Source of the DNA: Halopenitus salinus | GTDB lineage: Archaea; Halobacteriota; Halobacteria; Halobacteriales; Haloferacaceae | Length of the DNA stretch: 64,000 bases | Direction: 5' to 3' | Assembly (NCBI RefSeq): GCF_042662125.1 | Contig: NZ_JBHSXL010000009.1 | Coordinates: 1 to 64,000, forward strand | Shown: piece by piece, positions 35,391 to 44,218 of the stretch | Position numbering within the stretch: the first letter of the stretch is position 1 | Layout of the letters: every line of letters begins with the position of its first letter | Position numbers and translations under genes: made by a program | Notes under the pieces: model-generated | The model's input: the letters and a program-made list of their open reading frames with translations, nothing else | Told to the model about the DNA's origin: nothing | Database searches by the model: none

Positions 35391-35967
35391 GTGTGCCGGA
35401 AATGCGATGTTACCACTGAGAACATTCGGTGTTCACATAAAACCCAATAATTGACAGTTAGAGCAATGGATGTTCGCGCCCGCGTATCGTGTTGTCCAGC
35501 CTCGGTATGTAGGCGTCTCTATTGTCAAAATCCAAGTAGATTGGTGACTGGGGCGATAGCGTGCTCCTCTGTATCTACTAATCCGGACGACAAGCGTTCC
35601 CGCACATTCATGTGGCTGATTCGCACCCAAGTATCTCGCACGACTATCAGCCTCTCCTTGAGCTGGTAGAACCCTCGACAGGCAGTAAGCACGCATCTGA
35701 TCAGATAACACACGACAGACCCACCGAAATAGACTCCCTAGGAACGATTTTAGCACACCCTAAGGAACTCGTTCAAACCTCCCCTAAGCTTATTACTCTC
35801 GCCGGGTTTGTACATTACGAGTCCCAGACGGAGGCGGGGTCCGTACGCAGTCCGCACGGTTCCAACGAAATCACGGGGGATTATACGTTCCCTCGAAACC
35901 TGCAAAATGGCTCGCAGGACGTTGAAACACGAGAAAACCGGACTGTTACGGACCGTACGGACTGCGT
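35391..35967. other. element end with inverted arm-site-like repeats
   Basis: I find no convincing gene in 577 bases. Near the attachment site CGCAGTCCGCACGGT (35846-35860) and ACCGTACGGACTGCG (35952-35966) form an inverted pair of 15 bases with one mismatch. GTCCGTAC also occurs at 35840-35847. Such motifs beside an att core are where integrases and excision factors usually bind. Confidence 0.45.
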
Positions 35968-35982
35968 ATGGGTTGGGGCGGA
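35968..35982 (+). repeat. attR: core shared with attL
   Basis: This copy of the 15-base core covers the 3' end of the tRNA-Val gene. Because the tRNA stays complete on this side, integration restored its end, as usual for tRNA-targeting integrases. The distance to the other copy gives an element of about 33.9 kb. Confidence 0.8.
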
Positions 35983-36043
35983 TTCGAACCGCCGGCCTGC
36001 TCCGTGTGAAGGAGCCGTCATAACCGGGCTAGACCACCAACCC
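35969..36043 (-). tRNA. tRNA-Val (anticodon CAC)
   Basis: The minus strand folds as a standard tRNA: acceptor GGGTTGG with CCAACCC, anticodon stem GCTCC/GGAGC around the loop TTCACAC, and T-loop GGTTCGAATCC. The anticodon CAC reads the valine codon GUG. CCA is not encoded. A TTAAG box lies about 30 bases before the 5' end. The gene is the target of the integrated element. Confidence 0.95.
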
Positions 36044-36107
36044 GCACCGATCGCTACCCGACGTTCCGACTTAAGGATTACCTTGTCGCGACCGGCGGCG
36101 ACGCCGG

Positions 36108-36377
36108 TTACTCCTCGTCGGCGTCGGTGCCGCGATAGTCCGCGAGCTTCTCGCGAGCCGAGACGACGGCCTCGCGCGCCTCGCCTTCGGCCCGCTCCTC
36201 CAGCTCGCGAAGGTCATCCCTGATCGCGTCGATCCGCGAGGGCTCCGGCTCCTCTTCCTTGCCGACGAGGTCTCGAACCCGCGCCTCGATCGGCTCCAGT
36301 TCCTCCTTGATGCCCGCAGTCGCGTGTTCCGCCGCACGTCCCAGGTAGTATCGAGCGTCCTCGAAGTGCTTGCTCAT
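36108..36377 (-). CDS. haloarchaeal helical protein (DUF7553-like)
   Basis: The 89-residue protein starts at 36377 with MSKHFEDARYYLGRAAEHA; the longer open frame upstream is not family-like. It is a charged all-helical protein (RDDLRELEERAEGEAREAV), probably a coiled hairpin. It is conserved in haloarchaea next to housekeeping genes. The function is unknown. Confidence 0.7.
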   Translation of the reverse strand: MSKHFEDARYYLGRAAEHATAGIKEELEPIEARVRDLVGKEEEPEPSRIDAIRDDLRELEERAEGEAREAVVSAREKLADYRGTDADEE

Positions 36378-36486
36378 ACCTGCTCGTTGGCGGCCGACGG
36401 ATATAGTCCTTGTGGGGACGACAGAATGTGGTCCTCTCATGTCCCCCTCGCCGGGATCGCCGCTCAGTACGTCGGCGGATCGCCGC

Positions 36487-37020
36487 TCAGTACGTCGGTG
36501 ACTCCTCGCGTTCGCCCTCGCGGGCGTTGACCACGCGAGCGAGGGTGAAAAGCGCGTCCGAAAGCCGGTTCAGATACGCCACGACCGTCTCGTTGATCGA
36601 CTCCGCACGCGCGAGTTGGACGGCCCGACGCTCCGCCCGGCGGACGACCGCCCGGGCGTGATGGAGGGCCGCCCCCGAGTCCCCGCCGCCGGGGAGGACG
36701 AACGACCGGAGCGGCTCCAGCTCCTCGTCGAACTCGTCGATCGCGGTCTCCAGCGCGTCGACGTGGTCATCGTCGATCCGGGGATCGTCCGGATCGGGAT
36801 CCGGATTCGCGAGGTCGGCCTGGACGACGTGCAGCTGGTTTTGGACGTCCGCGAGCAGGTCGTCGACGTCGTCGTGTCCGGTCGGCCGGACGGTCCCGAT
36901 CAGGGCGTTCGCCTCGTCGACGGTGCCGTAGGCCTCGATCCGGGGGTCGGTCTTCGAGACCCGCTCCATCGTCCGAAGGTCGGTCTCGCCGGCGTCGCCG
37001 CGGCCCGTGTAGATGCTCAT
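36487..37020 (-). CDS. cob(I)alamin adenosyltransferase, PduO type
   Basis: This 177-residue protein starts at 37020 with MSIYTGRGDAGETDL, the ATP-binding glycine-rich start of PduO enzymes. It continues with DEANALIGTVR, FVLPGGGDSGAALHHARAVV and RRAERRAV, whose arginines bind ATP. It transfers the adenosyl group of ATP to cobalamin in the last steps of coenzyme B12 assembly. It overlaps the glutaredoxin-like gene by 4 bases (ATGA), so the two are coupled. Confidence 0.88.
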   Translation of the reverse strand: MSIYTGRGDAGETDLRTMERVSKTDPRIEAYGTVDEANALIGTVRPTGHDDVDDLLADVQNQLHVVQADLANPDPDPDDPRIDDDHVDALETAIDEFDEELEPLRSFVLPGGGDSGAALHHARAVVRRAERRAVQLARAESINETVVAYLNRLSDALFTLARVVNAREGEREESPTY

Positions 37021-37256
37021 GCGAGCGTCCGCTCCACGTAGGTCTCGATGTTCGCGCTCTCTGCCATGGTCACGCCGCGCTCCTCGTCGACGAGCACGGG
37101 CACCGCACGCTGGCCGCTGACGCGTTTGACCTCGTCGCGATCGGAGTGCAGCGGGTCGACCCACTCGATCCCGTATTCCACCTCGGCCGCATCGAGCGCC
37201 TCCCGGACCGCCTCACACCACGGACAGCCCTCGAGCGCGTACAGGGTGATCGCCAT
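37017..37256 (-). CDS. glutaredoxin-like protein
   Basis: The 79-residue protein has a thioredoxin fold: MAITLYALEGCPWCEAVREA with the redox pair CPWC at residues 11-14, the cis-proline RAVPVLVDEE, and the final helix AESANIETYVERTL. It acts as a thiol-disulfide carrier in the cytoplasm; haloarchaea use gamma-glutamylcysteine rather than glutathione. It is translationally coupled to the cobalamin gene downstream. Whether it serves cobalamin reduction is not known. Confidence 0.82.
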   Translation of the reverse strand: MAITLYALEGCPWCEAVREALDAAEVEYGIEWVDPLHSDRDEVKRVSGQRAVPVLVDEERGVTMAESANIETYVERTLA

Positions 37257-37291
37257 GGCGGGCCTTGGCCCGCGAGCGTATCAAGGTTGGC

Positions 37292-37363
37292 GGCCGGATG
37301 ACCGTGATCGTTGACGGCCGGATGACCGTGATCGTTGACGGCCGGATGACCGTGATCGTTGAC
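37292..37363 (+). repeat. three exact 24-base tandem repeats
   Basis: The unit starting GGCCGGATGACCGTG and ending GTTGAC occurs three times without change (37292, 37316, 37340) and begins a fourth time. It lies in the gap between the thioesterase and glutaredoxin genes. Exact copies suggest recent slippage; copy number is likely to vary between strains. Confidence 0.9.
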
Positions 37364-37416
37364 GGCCGCACATCGCAATTGCCGGCGGTGCGATCGGGAC
37401 GGCTCTCCCAATCGAC

Positions 37417-37815
37417 CTACTCGTCGTGATACTCGCGGATCGTGGAGCGCCAGTCGTCCGGGATCGGTACGGAGGTCTCCGCCTCCGTGTCGTAAAGCAC
37501 CTGCACGGATTCGGCCTCGGCCGCGACGCCGCGGTCCGTGCGGACGGTGTACTCCATCGGGATGCTGGAGGTGCCGACATCCGGAACCGTCACCTCGACC
37601 GTCGCCGACTCGTCCTCGAGGAGGATCGGATCGCGGTAGTCGATGGAGAGCGTGGCGATCACCGTCGACGTCTTCGCGATGTCCTCCTCGAGAACCCGAC
37701 GAAAGTAGTCGGTTCGAGCCTGTTCGAGATACGTCGCATAGACCGCGTTGTTGACGTGCCCCATCGCGTCGATGTCGCGAAATCGGACGTCGATGCTCGT
37801 GACGAAGGCGTCCAT
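37417..37815 (-). CDS. acyl-CoA thioesterase, 4HBT family
   Basis: The start at 37815 gives MDAFVTSIDVRFRDIDAMGH, then VNNAVYATYLEQARTDYFRR, the hot-dog fold of 4-hydroxybenzoyl-CoA/YbgC-type thioesterases. Asp in RDIDAMGHVNN is the usual catalytic residue. It has 132 residues, normal for the family. It hydrolyses an acyl-CoA thioester in the cytoplasm; the natural acyl group is unknown. Confidence 0.85.
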   Translation of the reverse strand: MDAFVTSIDVRFRDIDAMGHVNNAVYATYLEQARTDYFRRVLEEDIAKTSTVIATLSIDYRDPILLEDESATVEVTVPDVGTSSIPMEYTVRTDRGVAAEAESVQVLYDTEAETSVPIPDDWRSTIREYHDE

Positions 37816-37926
37816 ACCGGGGTGAGACCGGGCGGGACCATGTAGCCATCGGCCGCGGATCGAGCGATCGTGTTTCGATCCGACACCCATCCGCGGTCGC
37901 CCACTTCCCATCCGCGATCGTTCAGG

Positions 37927-40335
37927 TCAGTCGTCCGCGACCGCAGCAGGAGCGATCGGCTCTCGTCCGTTCGTCTCGTGCCGTTCGAACGACGGCGTCC
38001 ACTCCAGAGCGCCCTCGTAATGGAACGCGCGGTGATCCCGCGTCGGGTCGACGACCGTGAGGGAGAGCCAACCGTTGTCCAGTAGCTTCGCCACGGTCTC
38101 CTGGTCGGCGAGGACGTCGTTGACGCGTTCGACGGGGGCGTGGACGACCGTCGAGAGGCGAAGCGGCTGGTGGTACGGTTCGTCGGAGGCGGACATCACG
38201 GACTGCTGCGGGAGGCCGGTCATCAGGTCGCCGCCGTTGCCCTGATAGACGCCGATGTTGCCGACGGGATTGTGGGTCACCTTCGACCCGCTGCCGTACG
38301 CGGCGTTGTCGACGGTCGAGAAGTAGTACTGGGCGTTTATCCACTGGGTGACGACCACCGGCCCGGCGAATATCGCTTCCAGCGCCTCGCCGTCGGGATC
38401 GGTCGACCAGTCGTACGAGTGGAGGAACGCGCGACCGTCGAGGTCGAGATCGCTCGTGAGTTCGCGGGGGCCGACGACGAAGCCGGCGTTGCCGGCCAGC
38501 CCCCACTCGGGACGGGTCTCGGCCCAGTCGGCGGCGCGACGCTCCGTCTCGCGGACGCCAGAGGATCCGTCGCCGCCCATCGACTCGACGCGCTCTGCGG
38601 CCGCGTTCGCGCGAGCGGCGTCGAGGTCCTCACGCAACCGCTCGAGGTCGTCCGCGTGACTCTCGGGCACGTCGCGGTCGTACAGCTCGATCTCGTCGGT
38701 CGTCGTGTTGTGCTCGCCGGCGAGGAAGACGGTGTCCTCGGGGACGTCGAAACCGCGTTCCCGGAGCGCCGTCTTGACCTCGGGATCGTTGCAGATGGCC
38801 GCGAGTACGCGGGCGTTCGGTCCCCCGGGGCTGCCGGCACAGGCACCGCAGTCGAGACTCGAATCGTAGGGGTTGTTGGTCGTCTCGCTGGCGTGGCCGG
38901 TGAAGACGACGAGCCGGCCGAACTCGGTCCAGCCCATCAAATCGAACGCGGTGGCGGCGTACTCGACCTTCTCCTCGGTGGTCAGTCCCACCGGCAACTC
39001 GCCGGCGTACGTGTTCGGATGGTGGACGAGCGGGTCACAGAACTCGTGGTCGTCGGGCGCCAACCCGTCGGCGACGTCGAACAGGTCGCGAACGCGCTCG
39101 GGGACGAGCGTGCGGGCCGCGAGCGCGAGGCCGTACCCGCTCCCGGCGCTCTCGACGTAGCCATAGGCCGTGGTGGCGTTGGCCTGTAGCGTCTCGATGA
39201 CTTCGTCCGCGGCCCCGCGGATACCCGACCAGCGGTCGTATCTCCCCTGCGTGTCGTCGTCGATCGGAACGTCGGTGATGTGGTGTTGTGGCTCGAGGAT
39301 GGGCGGGCACGCATCGACCGACACGTCGGCGTCGTATCCGTGGTACTCCATCGGAATGCCGAAGAAGCCGGCGTATCCGTGGGTCTCGTAGTTGCCGGTC
39401 GCCTCGACGTGACGCCGGATGACCTCCGAGCGGGTGTCGATACAGAAGACCAGTTGGGCGTCCGGCCGATCCGACGTATCGCCGTCGTCCAGCGATCGGC
39501 TCTCCGCGGCGACGGTTTCGACGAGGGTGTCGCGATACGTCGCCTCCCACGCGCGCAGGAACGCCCCGGCGAGTTCGTCGGCCGGGGTCACGTCGACGGC
39601 GTCGTTCGACGGCTCGATGTCGGCGCCGACGGCATCCAGCAGTGCCAGCCGCACCGCCAGGTAGCCCTCCAACGAGATCGGGTACGTCGACTGCCAGGAT
39701 CCCTCGTCGTCGACCCGCTGTTTGATGAACCCGGTCCAGCCCGGAAGGGCGGCCAGTTGCTCCTCGAAGATCGACGCCCACCGGTCCTCCGGGTGCGGCT
39801 CGAGCACCGTCCCGATGGCCTCCGTCGGCGTCGCGGGCAGGTCGGCGAGGACGCCTTCGTCGGGGATCTCTCCGTCGTATTCGGCCACCTCACGGAAGGC
39901 AACGTAGAATCCCGAATCGCGGTTCGGCATCGACCAGTGGGCGCTGCCCTCCTCGAGGAAGGCCGACAGCCACTTCGTCAACGCGCGGTCGACGTGGTCC
40001 TCGACGGTGTCCGAATCATCCCCCTCGGCGTTGGCCGCATCGGACATGCGGTCGAGAAGCACCTCGGGATCGTCGTCGTAACCGGCCTCGTGGAGCTCCG
40101 ATTCGAGGGTTTCGGGGTCAATCCGGCCGCGTTTCAGCGCCTCCCGGAACGTCTCGGGGTCGGGGTAGCCACGGCCACCCCGGAGGTCGGCCGCCCGTAC
40201 GACCGCCTCGTCGAACGGCCGATGTTCGAATCCCGAGAGGGGGTTCGCCGTCACGAACGAGTGGATGGGCCAGAGGGATCCGACGGTGGCTGCCGCTTCG
40301 TCGATGGCGTCGGAAATGGTGGATTCAGTGCTCAT
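37927..40335 (-). CDS. dabA: inorganic carbon transporter subunit DabA
   Basis: This 802-residue protein (DUF2309/UPF0753) starts with a family signature, WPIHSFVTANPLSGFEHRPF. It has the carbonic-anhydrase-like zinc site: Cys and Asp in VFCIDTRSE (near 295-297), His in FTGHASETT (near 481) and Cys in DCGACAGS (near 494). DabA works with membrane protein DabB to take up CO2 and trap it as bicarbonate, driven by an ion gradient. Its start overlaps the end of the dabB gene by 11 bases. In a heterotroph it probably supplies carboxylases. Confidence 0.93.
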   Translation of the reverse strand: MSTESTISDAIDEAAATVGSLWPIHSFVTANPLSGFEHRPFDEAVVRAADLRGGRGYPDPETFREALKRGRIDPETLESELHEAGYDDDPEVLLDRMSDAANAEGDDSDTVEDHVDRALTKWLSAFLEEGSAHWSMPNRDSGFYVAFREVAEYDGEIPDEGVLADLPATPTEAIGTVLEPHPEDRWASIFEEQLAALPGWTGFIKQRVDDEGSWQSTYPISLEGYLAVRLALLDAVGADIEPSNDAVDVTPADELAGAFLRAWEATYRDTLVETVAAESRSLDDGDTSDRPDAQLVFCIDTRSEVIRRHVEATGNYETHGYAGFFGIPMEYHGYDADVSVDACPPILEPQHHITDVPIDDDTQGRYDRWSGIRGAADEVIETLQANATTAYGYVESAGSGYGLALAARTLVPERVRDLFDVADGLAPDDHEFCDPLVHHPNTYAGELPVGLTTEEKVEYAATAFDLMGWTEFGRLVVFTGHASETTNNPYDSSLDCGACAGSPGGPNARVLAAICNDPEVKTALRERGFDVPEDTVFLAGEHNTTTDEIELYDRDVPESHADDLERLREDLDAARANAAAERVESMGGDGSSGVRETERRAADWAETRPEWGLAGNAGFVVGPRELTSDLDLDGRAFLHSYDWSTDPDGEALEAIFAGPVVVTQWINAQYYFSTVDNAAYGSGSKVTHNPVGNIGVYQGNGGDLMTGLPQQSVMSASDEPYHQPLRLSTVVHAPVERVNDVLADQETVAKLLDNGWLSLTVVDPTRDHRAFHYEGALEWTPSFERHETNGREPIAPAAVADD

Positions 40336-41812
40336 TGTAGTCCTCCGTGGAGGTCAACACCGTATCCGATGACGGTTGGCTGGCGTTCAACAGAGCCACG
40401 TAGAGACGCCGGCTGTGTTCGTGGATGCCGGTCTCGATGCCGAGGTAGATCCCGACGAAGACGGCGGCGATGACGCCGTGTATCAGGGTCAGTTCGGTGG
40501 TTGCCGTGTCGACGGCCAAAAGCCCCGAGACGCCCTCATAGACCACGCCGTAGACGGCGATGGCGGGAAAGAAGACCAACGGAACCGCAACGTAGCGGGC
40601 CGTCACGGAAAGCGTGGTGTGCTGGACCGCGCCGCGGGCCGCATGGAGCGTGGTGAAGACCACGAAGAATATCAACAGGAGCCCGCTGTCCGCGTTCGCT
40701 CCCTTCCCCGTCAATGCCGCGAACAGGACGCCGCCGCCGAGGCCGGTCAAAAGCGCCACGACGATTCCGACGACGCTCGTCACGTGCCCGACCGTGTGCT
40801 TCGTCGTCCCGCTCGGGGCGGCGTGTTCGATCTGTCCGCCCGCGCCGAGGAACTGGTAGGCCTTGTAGAAGCCGTGCAGGATGAGGTGGGTGATGGCGGC
40901 CCCGAAGAAGCCGAGTCCGGCCTGCATGATCATGAACCCCATCTGGCCGACCGTCGAACAGCCGAGCTTGCTCTTGACGTCAGTTTGGACCGACTTCAAC
41001 AGCTTCCCGCCGATGGCGCTCGCCCCACCGACGGCGACGACCGCGAGCATGAGCGCGTGATCGACGGTGATGACCGGCGCGAAGCGAGTGAGCAGGATGC
41101 CTCCAGCGTTGACGAATCCCGCATGCATCAGCGCCGACGCCGGCGTCGGTGCCGTCATCGAGGAGAGCAGCCAGCCGTGAAACGGGACGAGAGCGGATTG
41201 AATCATCGCCGCGAGCACGAGCGCGACGGCGGCGACGAGCCACGCCGGACCGCCGAGCGCGCCGTCGGCCGCAGCGATCCCGGAGACGGTCGTCGCTCCG
41301 GTCGCCCACCACAGCGCGGTCAACGCGATCCCGAGGAGCGCGCTGCTGGCGAAAAAGTACTTGCGTGCGACCGTCCCGGCCGCCCGCGCCTGGTCCCAAC
41401 CGCTGACGATGCCGACGAGCTTCGCCATCAGCACGCCCATCGTCAGCCACAGGAGCCCGAACAGGGCGATGTGATCGGCCGCGACCAACCCCATCACGAC
41501 CACGGTGAAACCGAACACCGTGGCGAAGAAGGTCGTTTCGTGGGCGCTTCCCGCCATGTAGCGGCGCGAGTAGCTGTGAACGATGCCGCTGAAGAAGGTG
41601 ACGACCACCCACATCAGCGCGGTCAGTCCGTCGACGACGACCAGGCCGGGGATCTCCCACGTGGCCCCGGTCCGGATTCGGACGCCGAGCGTGGCGATGC
41701 TCGCGAGCAAGAGGGACCACGCGAGCCACGTGAGTGCGACGGACGCGAACGGCGACTTCGCCGTCGCGTCCGGAAGTGCTCCGACCGTCGTGGTTGAGTC
41801 GTGTCCTGACAT
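40325..41812 (-). CDS. dabB: DabB, proton-channel-like membrane subunit
   Basis: The 495-residue protein has many membrane helices and belongs to the NuoL/MrpA family: GIVHSYSRRYMAGSAHETTF, LVPFHGWLLSSMTAPTPASA, LHGFYKAYQFLGAGGQIEHA. Conserved Lys and His in these helices carry ions. As DabB it couples the ion gradient to DabA. The start at 41812 (MSGHDSTTT) is chosen; an ATG at 41878 (MKTEND) fits a leaderless transcript from the TTTAATAA box near 41901-41908 and is the alternative. Confidence 0.9.
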   Translation of the reverse strand: MSGHDSTTTVGALPDATAKSPFASVALTWLAWSLLLASIATLGVRIRTGATWEIPGLVVVDGLTALMWVVVTFFSGIVHSYSRRYMAGSAHETTFFATVFGFTVVVMGLVAADHIALFGLLWLTMGVLMAKLVGIVSGWDQARAAGTVARKYFFASSALLGIALTALWWATGATTVSGIAAADGALGGPAWLVAAVALVLAAMIQSALVPFHGWLLSSMTAPTPASALMHAGFVNAGGILLTRFAPVITVDHALMLAVVAVGGASAIGGKLLKSVQTDVKSKLGCSTVGQMGFMIMQAGLGFFGAAITHLILHGFYKAYQFLGAGGQIEHAAPSGTTKHTVGHVTSVVGIVVALLTGLGGGVLFAALTGKGANADSGLLLIFFVVFTTLHAARGAVQHTTLSVTARYVAVPLVFFPAIAVYGVVYEGVSGLLAVDTATTELTLIHGVIAAVFVGIYLGIETGIHEHSRRLYVALLNASQPSSDTVLTSTEDYNEH

Positions 41813-42289
41813 CGTTCGGCACGTCCGTGATCCGTCACGACAACCGAGGAAAACTCGGGAGTCGTTTTCCGTCTTCATCACCACTACGAACATACTGGTT
41901 ATTAAATCCACCTATATTACCAAAACGTTCTTTAGAAAGTGTATTATAGAACGTTATGTTTAGAAAAGGGATGACGTGACCAGAGAGGAAGGAGAAGCGG
42001 TCGCCATCGGTCGTACACGGCCGGTTCGACGCGATCGCATGGCGGATCGAGACCACGTGGAGGACGCCGCGAACGACGACGATCGCGGGTTTCGAGATCG
42101 GACGAGGTCACGGAAGCGAGCAGGACCACGAAATCGAACTGGGCCCCGGGATCGAACTGGAACCACGGGAACGGCGCTTCCGGTAGACGGGTCGTTTCGC
42201 CCCTCTCGAGGCAGCTCGGACGACTGATCCGGTCGATCCGATACGTACCGTTCGGTGTGTGACCGGGCGGGTCCCGGATACGTCGCCGG
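41813..42289. other. promoter region of dabBA and gene-free spacer
   Basis: The right side of dabB holds an AT-rich promoter stretch (41880-41960). From 41980 to 42240 the sequence is GC-rich with a repeated motif (ATCGAACTGG twice at about 42134 and 42153) and no convincing gene. Confidence 0.5.
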
Positions 42290-42763
42290 CTACTCGTCGT
42301 TTTCGGGGTCGAACTTGCCGAAGGGGGTCGTCTCGTGGCTCCGAACCAGCACCTCGTCGGCGACCGTCAGTCCCATGTCGAGGAGTTCCTGCGCGACGGG
42401 CGTGATGTCGCTATCCGACTCGCCGATGACCGTCACGAGGAGGTTCTGTTCGCCGGTGACCAGTTCTTGAACCGATACGACGCCGTCGATCGCCAGGATT
42501 TCGGGGATGAGGTCGCCCCGTTCGGATATCGAGGCGGTACAGTAGAGCAACATCCGAAGCGGGTAGCCCGCCGTCTGATAATCGACGCTGGCGCTGTATC
42601 CCTTGATCACGCCCTCGGACTCGAGGCGCTGGATGCGCTTGCGGACAGTGCTGTCCGAGGTGTCGGTTCGCTCCGCGATGTCCCCGGACGACATGTTTCG
42701 AGCGTCCTCTTGTAATGCGTACAGAATCGCTCCGTCCACGTCGTCGATCTCCTCGTCAGCCAT
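42290..42763 (-). CDS. Lrp/AsnC-family transcription regulator
   Basis: This 157-residue protein has an N-terminal helix-turn-helix (DDVDGAILYALQEDARNMSS, then DTSDSTVRKRIQRLESEGVI) and a C-terminal ligand-binding alpha-beta domain (LLYCTASISERGDLIPEIL, VVSVQELVTGEQNLLVTV). A TCTATAAAGG box about 28 bases upstream supports this start. It lies downstream of dabBA on the same strand and might control it, but no shared operator is visible. Confidence 0.85.
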   Translation of the reverse strand: MADEEIDDVDGAILYALQEDARNMSSGDIAERTDTSDSTVRKRIQRLESEGVIKGYSASVDYQTAGYPLRMLLYCTASISERGDLIPEILAIDGVVSVQELVTGEQNLLVTVIGESDSDITPVAQELLDMGLTVADEVLVRSHETTPFGKFDPENDE

Positions 42764-43023
42764 GCAGGTGTCAACAAAGGTACCGGACCTTTATAGATTC
42801 GCAAGGCAGGGACCGACGGCTCGCCCGTTTGCGGTCGCGAACGATGAACCGGCCTCAATCGCTGGACCAGCACATTGTATATTGCGTTATCTGATTTATA
42901 GACTGCCCATCGACGTGAGGAGACGCCGCTTTCCCTCGATCGACGACGGTCGGGTCGGGCTTGGGAGACAGACGTCCCCGCCGAAACAACATCTTCAACA
43001 TGATTCCCCGTAAATCCGCGATC

Positions 43024-43188
43024 ATGGCGCTGGAGAAATCCGTCGACTGCCCGCGTTGTGAGGAGGCGCAGACGTTCTACAGAACCGCGGCGATGACGCT
43101 ACACCTCGGCGAGAAGCGGAAGTGGCGGTGTCCCGAGTGTTCGTTCGGGTTCATCGAGGTGAACGGGATCGACACGCTTCCGGCCTGA
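43024..43188 (+). CDS. small zinc-ribbon protein
   Basis: The ATG at 43024 gives 54 residues: MALEKSVDCPRCEEAQTFYR, then KRKWRCPECSFGFIEVNGID. The two CxxC pairs form a zinc ribbon. It resembles a conserved haloarchaeal family of unknown function (DUF7838-like). The frame is open upstream, but those residues are not family-like. Confidence 0.75.
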   Translation: MALEKSVDCPRCEEAQTFYRTAAMTLHLGEKRKWRCPECSFGFIEVNGIDTLPA

Positions 43189-43808
43189 GTCGAACACGAC
43201 GATCGGCGATCGCGCGCGACTGTTCTTTTCGCGGATGACTCGAACGGGGCTTTGGCGGATGATGCGAACGAGGTGTATCCTGTTCGCGACGACTCGAACG
43301 AAGAACCACGGTTCGAACGGATGACGCTCGTGCGTTTCTCGTGGGAATCCGATCGTGGCCAATCCACACCGCGGCACCGATCGAATCACGGTCACGGGGG
43401 AGCCGGAGAGTGATACCCACGCGGCAGAGCCGGAGCGTGGTCTCACGACGGCGTCGAAGGATTCGCTATCGCTCTCGAAGGCGAGCGGAGAGTCCCCGAG
43501 ATCGGCGTGAAACCCCCGGGATCGACGGCCGTATTTACACGGATCCGGCAAAGCGGCGCGAATACGGCGAGCGTGTGCGTCCGGATAAATCACATAGAGC
43601 GATATCAAATGTGGAATTCCGTATCCAGACCGACTGTATCAATGCAGATGGCTTTGAGAACCTCTCCTCCTTGCTTCGTACAGTCACGCCTCGGCCGTCC
43701 GTACCGTTGAGGATCCGGGTTAACGATACGGGTTTCCGAGAGATCCGTGAAGTGGCTATTCCATGTTCGCGCGAACCGATGTCCCGACTGGACATGGTGG
43801 GACTACAA
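43189..43808. other. gap with imperfect repeats, no clear gene
   Basis: The words GCGGATGACTCGAACG, GCGGATGATGCGAACG and GCGACGACTCGAACGA follow one another at 43230-43310, a loose repeat. Long open frames exist on both strands but lack family features; I take them as products of high GC. The promoter of the next gene must lie near its end. Confidence 0.45.
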
Positions 43809-44159
43809 ATGAGCAACTCAGAACAACGAATCTCGACCGAGACGGCACTACGGCTGCTGATCAAACAGCAGCGACGACAGATCCTCCGCCGGGTGGGTGA
43901 CGCTCCAGGCGCGACGACCGTCGACCAGCTCATACGACATCCGGAAGGGACGGATTCACAGCAACCAGAAGAAAGCGGCTCCGTAGAACGTCGGGATCTC
44001 GAACTTCACCACGTTCACCTGCCGATATTACAGGACGCGAACGTGATCGAGTACGACGCCAACCAGGGAACCGTGCGTCGAAGCCGGGAGTTCCAAGACG
44101 TCCTCTCCCTGCTTGAGGCCATCGACGATCACCGAGAGGACGCATCGCCTTCCCCCTGA
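43809..44159 (+). CDS. DUF7344-like winged-helix protein
   Basis: The ATG at 43809 (MSNSEQRISTETALRLLIKQ) starts a 116-residue protein. The pattern QQRRQILRRVGDAPG, DLELHHVHLPILQDANVIEY, then DANQGTVRRSREF fits the haloarchaeal DUF7344 winged helix, with helix, recognition helix and wing. It probably regulates transcription. The frame extends upstream, but the extra residues are Arg-rich and unlike the family. Confidence 0.7.
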   Translation: MSNSEQRISTETALRLLIKQQRRQILRRVGDAPGATTVDQLIRHPEGTDSQQPEESGSVERRDLELHHVHLPILQDANVIEYDANQGTVRRSREFQDVLSLLEAIDDHREDASPSP

Positions 44160-44218
44160 TCGCGGACTCGCTCGATTCGATCCGGATCTCGATCGGTTCG
44201 TGTTGAGTATGCGGGTGA

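Noticed and set aside
35808..36023. Open frame running across the tRNA-Val gene
   Set aside because: Half of it is the antisense of the tRNA, which always gives this kind of frame; no family features or own promoter.
38140..39189. Long plus-strand frames opposite dabA and dabB
   Set aside because: They mirror the codons of the real genes in very GC-rich DNA and have Arg/Val/Gly-rich nonsense composition.
43099..43608. Minus-strand 169-codon frame after the zinc-ribbon gene
   Set aside because: It has no start signal or recognisable fold, and it overlaps a real gene on the other strand.
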